64,000 nt of DNA from Alistipes sp. (GTDB lineage Bacteria; Bacillota; Clostridia; Oscillospirales; Ruminococcaceae). Shown piece by piece: positions 34,672-43,313 of this stretch (positions are counted from its first letter, which is position 1; every line of letters begins with the position of its first letter). Where the stretch lies: positions 879,864 through 943,863 of the forward strand of contig JAMPAJ010000001.1 in the NCBI GenBank assembly GCA_023667265.1, read 5' to 3'. The notes below the pieces were generated by a model. It made no database searches. It was not told the DNA's origin and was given only the letters and a program-made list of their open reading frames with translations. A program made the position numbers and the translations under genes.

Positions 34672-35031
34672 CTATTTCTCCTTCGGCTTAAAAACAATAG
34701 CCGAGCCAAGTCCTGCAAAAAGCGCAGCGGTTATTCCGGCAGCGGAAGCGGTGAGACCTCCGGTGAAAATTCCCACAAAGCCGTCCTTGTCCACTGCTTT
34801 CCGGACACCGTCAGCTAAAAGATGTCCGAATCCGGTCAGGGGAACGCTTGCGCCCGAGCCTGCCGCGTCGACCAGCGGCTTGTAAAGTCCCAGAGCCGAC
34901 AGAATTACGCCGCAGACCACAAATCCTGTGAGAATACGAGCCGGAGTGAGCTTTGTATAATCAATGAGAAGCTGTCCGACGGCACAGATCGCACCGCCTA
35001 CGCAAAAAGCTTTCAGTAAATCAATAAACAT
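34672..35031 (-). CDS. spoVAE: Stage V sporulation protein AE
   Basis: 119 aa membrane protein of the SpoVAE (AEb) family, part of the SpoVA channel that moves dipicolinate into the forespore and releases it at germination. About four hydrophobic segments; the characteristic GGAICAVGQLLIDYTKLTPARIL and SVPLTGFGHLLADGV segments are present. The start at 35031 follows AGGAGGATAT. It lies 8 bp after the spoVAD stop. It is normally expressed in the forespore under sigma-G; no sigma-G promoter was located. Confidence 0.93.
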   Translation of the reverse strand: MFIDLLKAFCVGGAICAVGQLLIDYTKLTPARILTGFVVCGVILSALGLYKPLVDAAGSGASVPLTGFGHLLADGVRKAVDKDGFVGIFTGGLTASAAGITAALFAGLGSAIVFKPKEK

Positions 35032-35039
35032 ATATCCTC

Positions 35040-36047
35040 CTATTCTGATCTCAGGTGAACCAGATGCGAGATCGTCGGTATAGTTTCGCCCTGCTGAACG
35101 GTCATTGTCGACATAAGCGCGCCTGTTGCGGCAAAGAGAACGTTTTTCACTTCTCCGCGGCTGAGCATGGGCAGAAAATATCCGCAGAGAACCGACGCGC
35201 TGCATCCGCAGCCGGAACCGCCGCAGTGCGTATCCTGAGCCTCGTTGTCGAAGATCATCGCTCCGCAGTCGCGGTGCTGAGACGAAATATCAATGTCCTG
35301 CTTCAACAGAAATTCTGTCAGCAGCTTACTTCCCAGCGTGCCCAGGTCGCCGGTAATAATGAAGTCATAGTCTGCCGGATCTGTCTCCGTAGCCGTAAGA
35401 TACCGCCGTATAGTTTCCGCTGCCGCCGGAGCCATTGCGCTGCCCATGTCGGTTATGTCGTTTACGCCCATGTCCGTTATCTTTCCCACGCAGCCGCCTG
35501 CAACAGTCACAGAGCCCTTGTCCGAGACTATGACAGCTCCCGAGGCGGTACACGTCCACTGCGCCGTCGGGGTGCGCTGTCCGCCATAGGAAAGGGGCGT
35601 CCGGAACTGACGTTCAGCCGTGGAAAAATGCGAAGACGTAACGGCGGCGGAGCACATGGCTGCGCCGGAATCAACTAAAAGCGAGGCGGTAAGCAGCCCC
35701 TCTGCCATTGTTGAGCAAGCTCCGTACAGTCCGAGAAACGGTATCTCAAGCTCCCGGAGACCGTAGGATGAGCAGGTACACTGGTTTATCAGATCGCCAG
35801 CGCAGACCACGTCGACCTCTTCCTTTGTCAATTCAGCCTTGCGCAAGGCAAGACTGACGGCTTCCTGCTGGAAACGGCTTTCCGCCTGTTCCCAGGTCTT
35901 GCAGCCGAAGTGGGCGTCCTTGACGACCTGGTCGAAGCAGAAGCCAAGAGGTCCTTGCCCCTCTTTGTCGCCGACGAGGGCTGCAAAGGAGCGAATCTTC
36001 GGCGGAGAATCAAAGTGAAAAACTCCTCGTGAAACATATTTCGGCAT
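35040..36047 (-). CDS. spoVAD: Stage V sporulation protein AD
   Basis: 335 aa thiolase-fold protein of the SpoVA complex that binds dipicolinate. FGCKTWEQAES, GACSTMAEGLL and DFIITGDLGTLG are family landmarks, and the thiolase-like Cys lies in YGACSTM. The start at 36047 follows AAAAGAGGT. spoVAC, usually directly upstream, is not here, so this locus is a reduced spoVAD-AE pair or spoVAC lies elsewhere. Confidence 0.95.
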   Translation of the reverse strand: MPKYVSRGVFHFDSPPKIRSFAALVGDKEGQGPLGFCFDQVVKDAHFGCKTWEQAESRFQQEAVSLALRKAELTKEEVDVVCAGDLINQCTCSSYGLRELEIPFLGLYGACSTMAEGLLTASLLVDSGAAMCSAAVTSSHFSTAERQFRTPLSYGGQRTPTAQWTCTASGAVIVSDKGSVTVAGGCVGKITDMGVNDITDMGSAMAPAAAETIRRYLTATETDPADYDFIITGDLGTLGSKLLTEFLLKQDIDISSQHRDCGAMIFDNEAQDTHCGGSGCGCSASVLCGYFLPMLSRGEVKNVLFAATGALMSTMTVQQGETIPTISHLVHLRSE

Positions 36048-36235
36048 AATATTACCTCTTTTCAAAGATTTCTTTTCACTATTGTCTCCGTGGAATTGAA
36101 AAATATACAAAAATATTGATTGAAAATTATCCTTGCGTGGGCTGCATTTTTGCAGTTTATATGTTATAAGCGGGCAGCACCCGCTGGCGAGTTCGCGTTG
36201 TAAATATTTTAAATTGAAATTTATTTCCGCGTGGG

Positions 36236-36264
36236 TTGCAATTTTGCTGAATGTATGTTATAAT
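36236..36264 (+). promoter_or_regulatory. Orphan promoter upstream of a short terminated transcript
   Basis: TTGCAA (36236-36241), 17-bp spacer ending TATGT, TATAAT (36259-36264). The whole block TTGC..TTTTGCTG....TATGTTATAAT recurs before recG at 63246-63274. A weaker relative lies at about 36142-36170 (TGCATTTTTGCAG...ATGTTATAAG). Confidence 0.65.
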
Positions 36265-36270
36265 TAATAT

Positions 36271-36345
36271 GGATTTTTATGATTGCGGGATGCGCCTTGA
36301 ATTAAAAAAGAGGGAACGCCCTGCAAGAGAGGGCGTTCCCTTATA
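36271..36345 (+). ncRNA. Candidate small RNA ending in the repeat-type hairpin
   Basis: Transcription from the promoter at 36236-36264 would give about 75 nt ending in the hairpin GGGAACGCCCT...AGGGCGTTCCC (36309-36342), the end module of the dispersed repeat. An ATG (36269) opens only a 20-odd codon frame without a ribosome binding site. The direction and existence of the transcript are inferred. Confidence 0.35.
36309..36342 (-). repeat. Multi-hairpin repeat, end-hairpin fragment (copy D)
   Basis: 34 bp identical to the outer hairpin of copy B (AGAGGGAACGCCC...GGGCGTTCCCTT). Only this module is present, so it is a solitary unit or a trimmed copy. Confidence 0.8.
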
Positions 36346-36367
36346 AAGCATATATAGATCCGGAAAA

Positions 36368-37096
36368 TCAATATCCCCTGTCATTCTCCGTGTCGTGATA
36401 TTTCTCACGAGTCCTGGCGATGCTCTCTTCGCTCCGCTTGATGAGGTTCAGCAGCGACGAGGAATACTGCGCGTAATCCTTTTGCAGAGTTGATGTGGTT
36501 ATGTACAGGGTATCAAAATTGTTCACGCAGTCGTTGCCGTCAAGGGCGATACCGGATGACGCAGCCTTTATGTCAGCCTCGCTCATAGAGATAATGGCAT
36601 TGGAGCTGTCGTTGGCGATAACCTTCGGGATACGGAAAAGCTTCTGGTCATTATGGGGGTTGGCGTTGTAGACGATGCGGAAGAGCTTGTACACCGACAG
36701 CATCAGGTAGGAGGAGACCTCTTTTATAAGGGTGATGCTTCCTGCCTTCTGCGCAAGGCTGAAAAGCAGACTGATGGAGTTGTTGATGATACGGCGGTTG
36801 AAGTTTATTATCTCCGGCGAGGGCATTTTCAGATTGTTGTTGCCGTCGTCGTCCGGGATGTCCTCGATAGTGATGACCTTGCCCTCCGGTTCGGGAGTTC
36901 TTCCCAGGAGATAATCGCAGGAGACGTTATAATAGTCGGCGATCTTCACGAGAAAATTAAGTCCGCACTCACGTATGCCTTTTTCGTAGTGGGAGAGCAG
37001 AGCCTGGGATATTCCGAGGTCTGCGGCAGCCTGTTTCTGGCTTATGTGGCGTTCTTTTCTCTGGAGAGTTATAATGCGGGCAAAATCTGAATTCAT
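36368..37096 (-). CDS. XRE-family transcriptional regulator
   Basis: 242 aa. N-terminal Cro/CI helix-turn-helix (residues about 7-62: LQRKERHISQKQAAADLGISQALLSHYEKG and DYLLGR). A unique C-terminal region of about 170 residues is rich in helices and Ser/Ile (NFNRRIINNSISLLFSLAQK). AGGAGG lies 7 bp before ATG 37096. It is divergent from the phosphatase gene across 175 bp of AT-rich DNA. The target is unknown. Confidence 0.88.
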   Translation of the reverse strand: MNSDFARIITLQRKERHISQKQAAADLGISQALLSHYEKGIRECGLNFLVKIADYYNVSCDYLLGRTPEPEGKVITIEDIPDDDGNNNLKMPSPEIINFNRRIINNSISLLFSLAQKAGSITLIKEVSSYLMLSVYKLFRIVYNANPHNDQKLFRIPKVIANDSSNAIISMSEADIKAASSGIALDGNDCVNNFDTLYITTSTLQKDYAQYSSSLLNLIKRSEESIARTREKYHDTENDRGY

Positions 37097-37271
37097 GGTG
37101 TGCCTCCTGTATAATTTATCAATTTAGATACATATAGTATAATTTATTGCTATTAATATTATAATACAAAATGTATAATATGTAAATAGTGAAGATTCTA
37201 CAAAGTTTTGACGTTTTTCGACATGACATTTATTGCTTTTACACATTTTCGCCTGAAAGGAGACTGGCTGA

Positions 37272-37907
37272 ATGAAAGGTTACAGAATAAGCGTAATAAG
37301 ACATGGTCTTACCGAGGCTAACGACATGGGAATTTATATCGGCAAGACCGATCTGCCCCTTTCTGCAAAGGGGGCGGCGGAGCTTGCGGAGAAGGCTGAC
37401 GAGCTGGAATATCCCCGTGTCCACCGGGTATATACCTCGCCGCTGCTGCGATGCCGCGAGACTGCGGATATTCTCTTTCCCGACACGGAAATTGTCGCTG
37501 CCGAGGGGATGCGCGAGCTCGATTTCGGCGAATTTGAAGGAAAAAGCGTCGATGAGCTGATAAACCGCGAGGACTATAAAAAGTGGCTTGGCGGCGGACG
37601 TGACGCAAGACCTCCGAAGGGCGAGAGCCTTGAGGAAATGACGGCGAGAACATTTTCCGCCCTCCACGGTATAATTACCGATATGATGGAGAATGGGCTG
37701 ACCCGGTGCGCTCTCGTTACTCACGGCGGTATCATCTCGAATCTGATGACAGGCTTTGGTCTGCCGAAATACGATCCACAGTATCTGTCGGCTAAGGCGG
37801 GCGAGGGCTTCGATATCCTCGTCACAGCACAGATGTGGCTTACCTCCCAGGCTTTTGAGATACTGGGACGATGCCCGTATGAAAGAGAAATTGCCGATTC
37901 TGAATAA
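37272..37907 (+). CDS. Histidine phosphatase family protein
   Basis: 211 aa enzyme of the phosphoglycerate-mutase-like/CobC branch. Catalytic IRHGLTEAN (His at about 11), TSPLLRCRETAD (Arg), RELDFGEFEGK acid and LVTHGGII (second His) form the active site. The usual 200-230 aa length matches broad phosphatases or alpha-ribazole phosphatase; the substrate is not fixed. AAAGGAG precedes ATG 37272. It leads a short gene string with the membrane protein and the RluA/LuxS frame. Confidence 0.92.
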   Translation: MKGYRISVIRHGLTEANDMGIYIGKTDLPLSAKGAAELAEKADELEYPRVHRVYTSPLLRCRETADILFPDTEIVAAEGMRELDFGEFEGKSVDELINREDYKKWLGGGRDARPPKGESLEEMTARTFSALHGIITDMMENGLTRCALVTHGGIISNLMTGFGLPKYDPQYLSAKAGEGFDILVTAQMWLTSQAFEILGRCPYEREIADSE

Positions 37908-37961
37908 TACAGGAAAAAAATCACATAATAGTCCAGGCAAATCCGAAAGGAGTCTGGGCTG

Positions 37962-38840
37962 ATGAAAATAGTTGAGCTGATAAGATATTCCCGGTGTACG
38001 GTAAGGGGCAAGCGGAGCAGGATACTCCTGAGCTGCCTTTTTCCGCTGTCAGTGGAGCTTTTCTTCCTGACGGCAGAGGCAGCGGTGTACAGCTTTCTGC
38101 TTTATTTCGGAGGGATAAGACCGGTGGATCTGTTCACCGGAAAAAGCGGCGTGCAGCTTATATTTGCGGCGGTGTTTGCGGTACTGCGGCTGATCGTCAT
38201 GCCGCCGCTCTGGTGCGGAGCTGTGATTCGCGTCACAGAGCTTATCCGCGGCAGCGGCAGGCGGACTCCCATGAGCGATATGCTGCTCAGCGGCAGATTC
38301 CTGCGGCGGAGCATCGGCTCGGGAATTTTCTCCCGGCTCATAAGCTCGGCTGTTCTGATACCAACCGTTCTGCTCGGGAAAACGGCAGTTGCCCTGATAA
38401 TTCACGGCGGAGACGACAAGCAGCTTTTTGCCGCGGTGAACAGTGCGGTACTGTGCCTCGTTTTCGCATGGATATGGCTGAATCTGAGGATATCGCTGAG
38501 GGCTGTTCCCTTTATTCTTGCATACGTACCGGAGCTCGGGGGATTTTCCTCGGCGCTGTATAGTCTGCGCTGTATGTCCGGGCGGCGGAGGCTTATTTTC
38601 AAGCTCATAGGTATCTATTTTCTGCCGCTTATCACCGTGCTCCCGGCGATATATTTCATTCCAGAGGCGGCGGCGTCCCTGTCCCTGGGAATGTGGCAGT
38701 GCATCAACGAATATGAGGAGGGAAAGCGTGGGAAAGCTGGCGTTTACAGTGGAAGCGGAAAATCCGGTACAGTTGGGAAAATATCTCCGTGGAAAATGCG
38801 GAGTCTCCGCAGGGCTGCTTCGGCGGACGAAAAGCCGTGA
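37962..38840 (+). CDS. Hypothetical multi-span membrane protein
   Basis: 292 aa. About five to six hydrophobic spans (for example LLSCLFPLSVELFFL, VLRLIVMPPLWCGAVI, LITVLPAIYFI) with basic loops. The last 50 residues are polar and run inside the start of the next gene: the overlap is 113 bp. AAAGGAG precedes ATG 37962. No family is assigned. Confidence 0.75.
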   Translation: MKIVELIRYSRCTVRGKRSRILLSCLFPLSVELFFLTAEAAVYSFLLYFGGIRPVDLFTGKSGVQLIFAAVFAVLRLIVMPPLWCGAVIRVTELIRGSGRRTPMSDMLLSGRFLRRSIGSGIFSRLISSAVLIPTVLLGKTAVALIIHGGDDKQLFAAVNSAVLCLVFAWIWLNLRISLRAVPFILAYVPELGGFSSALYSLRCMSGRRRLIFKLIGIYFLPLITVLPAIYFIPEAAASLSLGMWQCINEYEEGKRGKAGVYSGSGKSGTVGKISPWKMRSLRRAASADEKP

Positions 38841-40056
38841 GCTGGGTATAACCTGCAACGGCAGAGCCGCTCGGACTGTGGATATCGTGGAAAACGGCGA
38901 TGAGATAATTCTGGACTGCGGCGGAGAGATAAGCGATATACAGCCAAATCAACGGCTTCACGCCGACATAGTCTTTGAGAACGGCAGCTTTGTGGTATTC
39001 AATAAGCCTTCCGGGATGCCTGTTCATCCCTCCGCCAAGCACCGCGGCGACACCCTGGGCAATCTCTTCGCGCATCTGTACCCCGAACTGGTTTTCCGCC
39101 CGGTGAACCGCCTCGACAAGGACACCTCCGGGCTGTGCGTAGTAGCGAAGGATCCCTATGCCGCAAGCCGTCTCGGGGCTGAGTGCTGTAAGACATATTA
39201 TGCGGCAGTCCAGGGGCTTACAGAGAGGTCCGGGACGATCAGCGCTCCTATAGCCCGGCAGCAGGAGAGCGTTATCCTCCGCTGTGTCCGGGAGGACGGC
39301 AGATCGGCGGTGACCCACTATGAGCAGATAGCGCGGACGGAGAAATATTCCCTGCTGAAAATAAAGCTGGAGACCGGGCGCACACATCAGATACGCGTTC
39401 ATTTCAGCTATCTCGGGCATCCTCTTGCCGGAGACGACCTTTACGGCGGTTCGCTGGAGGATATCGGCAGACAGGCGCTCCACTGCGGAGAAATGATCCT
39501 GACCGACCCGGGCTCTGGAGAAAAAATAACGGTAAATGCACCTCTTCCGGAGGATATAGAGAAACTTTTTAAAGGAGACGTAAATATGAAAAAAATAGCA
39601 AGCTTTCAGGTCGACCACACAAAATTCGGCGTTGGAATGTACATATCCCGTGTGGACGGCGATGTTGTGACCTACGATGTGCGCATGGTGAAGCCGAACG
39701 GCGGAGAGTATATCTCGAATCCGTCTCTTCACACTATCGAGCATCTTTTCGCCACCTACGCCCGGAACAGCAGCTTTTCCGACAGCATAGTCTATGTCGG
39801 ACCTATGGGCTGCCGCACAGGCTTTTACCTGCTTACACGGGATAATATGAGCGGAGAGGACGCGATCGGGCTTGTCCGGGACGCATACAGATTTATCGCC
39901 GATTTCCAGGGCGAAATTCCCGGCTGTACCGTTGAGGAGTGCGGAAATTATCTGGAGCATGACCTGGAATCTGCGAAAAAGGACGTTCTTCCGCTGCTGA
40001 ACAAGCTGGAGAATTACACGGCAGAGATGCTGGATTACGGGTTTGTAAATAATTAA
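38728..40056 (+). CDS. RluA-type pseudouridine synthase fused in frame to LuxS
   Basis: One uninterrupted frame of 442 codons. Residues 1-286 are an RluA-family RNA pseudouridine synthase: S4-like N-terminus, the active-site loop NRLDKDTSGL (Asp nucleophile; His replaced by Asn), LETGRTHQIRVH and HPLAGDDLYG. The last 156 are S-ribosylhomocysteine lyase. No stop separates them: GAC GTA AAT ATG reads straight through, although a TAA sits one frame over at 39581. GTG 38728 is the best start (AGGAGGG site). LuxS also has its own ribosome binding site, so it may be made both as a fusion and alone. A single-base error could explain it. Confidence 0.8.
   Translation: MGKLAFTVEAENPVQLGKYLRGKCGVSAGLLRRTKSRELGITCNGRAARTVDIVENGDEIILDCGGEISDIQPNQRLHADIVFENGSFVVFNKPSGMPVHPSAKHRGDTLGNLFAHLYPELVFRPVNRLDKDTSGLCVVAKDPYAASRLGAECCKTYYAAVQGLTERSGTISAPIARQQESVILRCVREDGRSAVTHYEQIARTEKYSLLKIKLETGRTHQIRVHFSYLGHPLAGDDLYGGSLEDIGRQALHCGEMILTDPGSGEKITVNAPLPEDIEKLFKGDVNMKKIASFQVDHTKFGVGMYISRVDGDVVTYDVRMVKPNGGEYISNPSLHTIEHLFATYARNSSFSDSIVYVGPMGCRTGFYLLTRDNMSGEDAIGLVRDAYRFIADFQGEIPGCTVEECGNYLEHDLESAKKDVLPLLNKLENYTAEMLDYGFVNN
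39586..40056 (+). CDS. luxS: S-ribosylhomocysteine lyase (internal start)
   Basis: 156 aa, the normal LuxS length. It cleaves S-ribosylhomocysteine to homocysteine and DPD, the precursor of autoinducer-2, in the activated methyl cycle. The metal site is HTIEH (two His plus a Cys in EECGNYLEH), the catalytic Cys lies in PMGCRTGFYL, and Arg and other substrate contacts lie in MYISRVDGDVVTYDVRM. ATG 39586 has AAAGGAG 8 bp upstream. In frame with the preceding synthase (see the fusion entry). Confidence 0.95.
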   Translation: MKKIASFQVDHTKFGVGMYISRVDGDVVTYDVRMVKPNGGEYISNPSLHTIEHLFATYARNSSFSDSIVYVGPMGCRTGFYLLTRDNMSGEDAIGLVRDAYRFIADFQGEIPGCTVEECGNYLEHDLESAKKDVLPLLNKLENYTAEMLDYGFVNN

Positions 40057-40072
40057 CAAGAGGTGTATCGGA

Positions 40073-41782
40073 TTGGATTTTCTGCAAGGAATCGGCAGAT
40101 TTTTCACAGGGCTGTTTGTCAGGGCGGGTCTGTGTACATTTAAGTTCCTGGCGGCTGTACTGCTGACTATCATCAGGGGAATAAGCTTTATTTTTTCCGA
40201 AATATGGGAAATTATCAAGGCTCTCGGCAGAGGCGTCCGCTGGCTCTGGAGAGAGCTTACGGAGTCCTACCGCGACCGTGTGGAGCTGTCGAACCGGCTG
40301 CAAAAGGATGTGCGCAGGGCGAAAAAAGAGGGCGGAAGGGCTCACCGGAACGCTGTTCTGCGGTTTATCGGCTCATTTCTGTTCGGAGAGGGCGGAGTTG
40401 CATATACTGCCTTCAACTATCTGCTGCCTGTCGTCTCGGCTGTTTTTCTGGTGGGGGTTGTGGCATACGGCTCGGGTCTGGAGTACGGAATAGCCGTGGA
40501 GTACAACGGCAGAGAGCTGGGAATAATCTCCTCGGAATCCGACTTCGACGCGGCAGCCCGTGACGTTCAGCAGCGTATATCCTATTCGGAGGATGACGAA
40601 ACGATCGAAATTTCGCCGACATTTTCGCTCAAAATAATATCCGACGATGATAAATTCCTCTCCACTGCTCAGCTTGCGGATCTGATGCTGGAGGCTTCCG
40701 ACCGCGAGCTGGAGGAGGCTTACGGAATTTATATCGACGGCAGATTCATAGGTGCAGTAAAGGACAGCGAGTCTGTCCGGAACGCTCTGGACACAAGGCT
40801 TCTGAACTACGAGACGGACGGAATAGTCAAAGAGATCTCCTATGCAAATAAGATAGAGTACACCAAGGGAATTTACCTGCTAAGCAGTATACGCGACGAG
40901 CAGGAGACCATTGCCCAGCTTACCTCGGCGAAGGAGAGCAGGAAGGTCTACGTCGCGCAGGAGGGCGACACTGTCGTGGGCGTCGTCCAGAAATACGGAA
41001 TGACTATCGACCGTTTCAAGGAGCTTAATCCCTCGGCGGAGCTTGGCATACGCGCAGGACAGATGCTTAATGTGACGGAGACGGAAAATTATCTGCCCAT
41101 CAAGTGCATACGTGAAATGGAGAGCCTTACCTTCCTGGACTACGAGACGGTGGAGGTCGAGACGAGCTCGCTGAATGTGGGCATCCGCTCGGTGCTTGTA
41201 AAGGGCGAACGCGGCGAAAAGAAGAGCAATATCGAGGTGACGTACATCGACGGCATCGAGACCTCGCGAAAGGTCCTGGACAGCGTTGTCACTAAGAATC
41301 CTGTGGTGGAGACTATCGGCGTCGGAACATATTCCGCAATGCCCAACGACCCGGATACGGTCTATTTCGGCTATCCGCTGACAGGCTCGGGAAGCATGGG
41401 CTGGCCGGTGGACGGCGGCTGGGTAAGCGACAGCTTCATCAGCGACAGAAATCATAAGGGAATGGATATTGCAGCTCCCGAGGGCACGGAGATATATGCT
41501 GCGGCTGACGGCTATGTCGTGTCGGCAGGCTGGAACTCCGGCGGCTACGGAAATGTTGTAATGATAGAGCACCTTGACGGCTACGCCACGGTTTATGCTC
41601 ATATGATCGCGGTCTACGCAGGGGAAGGACAGTACGTGACAAAGGGGCAGCTTATAGGCTTTGTGGGAAATACCGGAAATTCCTTCGGCGATCACTGTCA
41701 CTTCGAGGTGCGTTATCAGGGAATCTGCCTCGATCCGGCGGCGTTCCTGAACACCACGAATATGAGGCGTGAAGAGGAATAG
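40073..41782 (+). CDS. M23 metallopeptidase with LysM and G5 domains
   Basis: 569 aa cell-wall hydrolase. TTG start (40073) 7 bp after AAGAGGTG. Residues 1-110 hold basic segments and one span about 118-140 (LLPVVSAVFLVGVVAYG); a long outside region with beta repeats follows. LysM lies at about residues 300-345 (VYVAQEGDTVVGVVQKYG), G5-like at about 350-430, and the C-terminal M23 endopeptidase carries HKGMDIAAPEGT and HCHFEVRY zinc ligands. LysM and G5 bind peptidoglycan; M23 cuts cross-links. No Zn ligand is missing. Confidence 0.93.
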   Translation: MDFLQGIGRFFTGLFVRAGLCTFKFLAAVLLTIIRGISFIFSEIWEIIKALGRGVRWLWRELTESYRDRVELSNRLQKDVRRAKKEGGRAHRNAVLRFIGSFLFGEGGVAYTAFNYLLPVVSAVFLVGVVAYGSGLEYGIAVEYNGRELGIISSESDFDAAARDVQQRISYSEDDETIEISPTFSLKIISDDDKFLSTAQLADLMLEASDRELEEAYGIYIDGRFIGAVKDSESVRNALDTRLLNYETDGIVKEISYANKIEYTKGIYLLSSIRDEQETIAQLTSAKESRKVYVAQEGDTVVGVVQKYGMTIDRFKELNPSAELGIRAGQMLNVTETENYLPIKCIREMESLTFLDYETVEVETSSLNVGIRSVLVKGERGEKKSNIEVTYIDGIETSRKVLDSVVTKNPVVETIGVGTYSAMPNDPDTVYFGYPLTGSGSMGWPVDGGWVSDSFISDRNHKGMDIAAPEGTEIYAAADGYVVSAGWNSGGYGNVVMIEHLDGYATVYAHMIAVYAGEGQYVTKGQLIGFVGNTGNSFGDHCHFEVRYQGICLDPAAFLNTTNMRREEE

Positions 41783-41827
41783 GCGTAATTCCGGCTGGAA
41801 ATGACACTGGTTGTGCAAAATAACTAA

Positions 41828-41890
41828 AAATAAAGGCAATGGTTTTGCAAAATTCTCAAAGGAAATTTTGGAAAAACTGTTGCCTTATTT
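41828..41890 (+). terminator. Long inverted repeat between the M23 gene and the S10 operon
   Basis: AAATAAAGGCAATGGTTTT...AAAAACTGTTGCCTTATTT forms a stem of about 26 bp with few mismatches, terminating the peptidase transcript. Its right arm overlaps the -35 box of the ribosomal promoter. Confidence 0.65.
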
Positions 41891-41908
41891 ATATATATGT
41901 GGTATAAT
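41880..41908 (+). promoter_or_regulatory. Promoter of the ribosomal super-operon
   Basis: TTGCCT (41880-41885), 17-bp spacer, TATAAT (41903-41908), with TGTGG just before the -10. This gives a leader of about 325 nt before rpsJ. Confidence 0.8.
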
Positions 41909-41914
41909 ATTAAC

Positions 41915-42239
41915 GTTGAGTTGAGCACATAATGAATGTGCCTGCTGCAAAGATATGCGAGGAAGCGGAAGGTTGCTGCCGGTATGGCAGGTAATTTCCG
42001 TGGAGTATGTCCGATTTGAAACCGGGCGAATGAGATACCGGACACTGTTTGTGGTCTTTAGTTAAGCGCAGCTTGCGAGTGTGCCGCTATGCCCTATTTG
42101 TGTCTAAAAATCTCCGAAGGCTCGAATATATCCGATTCGAGCATTTTTTGTCGGAGAAAGTACGAAACACCCGGCGACGTGTGTGTAACGTCCGTATCTC
42201 ATACAAGCGTCCCCAAAACCACTCAAGGAGGCGAAAATA
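41915..42239 (+). promoter_or_regulatory. Structured 5' leader of the S10 operon with attenuator-like hairpin
   Basis: About 325 nt without a gene. A hairpin TCTCCGA...TCGGAGA encloses GCTCGAAT-7-ATTCGAGC followed by ATTTTTTG (42111-42157), an intrinsic terminator form that would stop transcription before rpsJ. Upstream GC-rich pairings (CCGGTATGGC/ATACCGG region) could compete. Autogenous control by a ribosomal protein such as L4 is plausible from other S10 leaders but unproven; no known leader family is recognised. AAGGAGG lies 6 bp before rpsJ. Confidence 0.6.
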
Positions 42240-42554
42240 ATGGCAGTCAACGAAAAGATCAGATTCAAGATCAAAGGCTACGATCACGCTACAGTAGATA
42301 TTGCTGCTGCAAAGATCGTTGAAGCAGCTAAGAGAAGCGGCGCAAGAGTTTCAGGCCCTATCCCGCTCCCTACAAACAAGGAGATCGTTACTATCCTTCG
42401 TGCTACACACAAGTACAAGGACAGCCGCGAGCAGTTTGAAATGAGAACTCACAAGAGACTCATCGACGTTATCCGTCCTACTGCTGAGACAACAAAGGCT
42501 TTTGACAAGCTTGAGATCCCCGCAGGCGTAGACGTTGTAATGGAAGTTAAGTAA
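42240..42554 (+). CDS. rpsJ: 30S ribosomal protein S10
   Basis: 104 aa. First gene of the S10-spc-alpha super-operon. S10 sits in the 30S head and also pairs with NusB in antitermination. The conserved [21 protein letters not shown] loop and RTHKRLIDV segment are present; full bacterial length. Confidence 0.98.
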   Translation: MAVNEKIRFKIKGYDHATVDIAAAKIVEAAKRSGARVSGPIPLPTNKEIVTILRATHKYKDSREQFEMRTHKRLIDVIRPTAETTKAFDKLEIPAGVDVVMEVK

Positions 42555-42663
42555 TTAACTCGTCTGCACCGGAAAATCACCGCTCGGGAAGCGGAATGGC
42601 GGTAATCCGCCGGTCAAGTTGACGCGTTTGCCGTCAACCAATAACCTACAGGAGGAAAAGAAA

Positions 42664-43296
42664 ATGCAGAAAGGCATTATCGGAAAGAAGATCGGTATGA
42701 CTCAGATCTTCGACGAGGCAGGAAAAGTAATCCCCGTTACCGTTATCGAAGCAGGTCCCTGCGTTGTAGTTCAGAAGAAAACCGTTGAAAACGACGGCTA
42801 TGCTGCACTTCAGCTGGGATACGGCGACGTAAAGGTACAGAGAGTCAACAAGCCCATGAAGGGTCACTTCGACAAGGCTGAGGTAGGCTGCAAGAGAACT
42901 CTCAAGGAGTTCAGACTTGACGACTGCGACGCTCTCAATGTCGGCGATGTAGTAAAGGCTGACACATTTGCGGCAGGCGACGTTATCGACGTTATCGGCA
43001 CAAGCAAGGGTAAGGGCTTCCAGGGCGCCATCAAGAGACATAACCAGCGCAGCCTTAGGGACACTCACGGTACAGGCCCTGTTCACAGACAGGCAGGTTC
43101 CATGGGTGCGTGCTCATCTCCCTCAAGAATCTACAAGGGCAAGGGCATGGCAGGTCACATGGGTGCAGAGCAGGTTACTGTTCAGAATCTCGAAGTAGTT
43201 AAAATAGACGCAGAAAACAATCTCATCGCTATCAAGGGTGCAGTTCCCGGTCCTAAGGGCGGAATCGTTTATATCGTTGACAGCGTTAAGGCTTAA
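42664..43296 (+). CDS. rplC: 50S ribosomal protein L3
   Basis: 210 aa, early-assembly 23S rRNA binder with a loop near the peptidyl transferase centre ([16 protein letters not shown]). AGGAGG lies 8 bp before ATG 42664 (longer in-frame starts lack a site). The 109-bp gap after rpsJ contains only a GC-rich inverted arrangement. Confidence 0.98.
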   Translation: MQKGIIGKKIGMTQIFDEAGKVIPVTVIEAGPCVVVQKKTVENDGYAALQLGYGDVKVQRVNKPMKGHFDKAEVGCKRTLKEFRLDDCDALNVGDVVKADTFAAGDVIDVIGTSKGKGFQGAIKRHNQRSLRDTHGTGPVHRQAGSMGACSSPSRIYKGKGMAGHMGAEQVTVQNLEVVKIDAENNLIAIKGAVPGPKGGIVYIVDSVKA

Positions 43297-43313
43297 GGAA
43301 GGAGGAAACGTAA

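Noticed and set aside
38704..40218. Long minus-strand open frame (504 aa) across rluA/luxS
   Set aside because: It mirrors the strongly matching plus-strand genes, lacks a ribosome binding site and looks like a codon-bias shadow.
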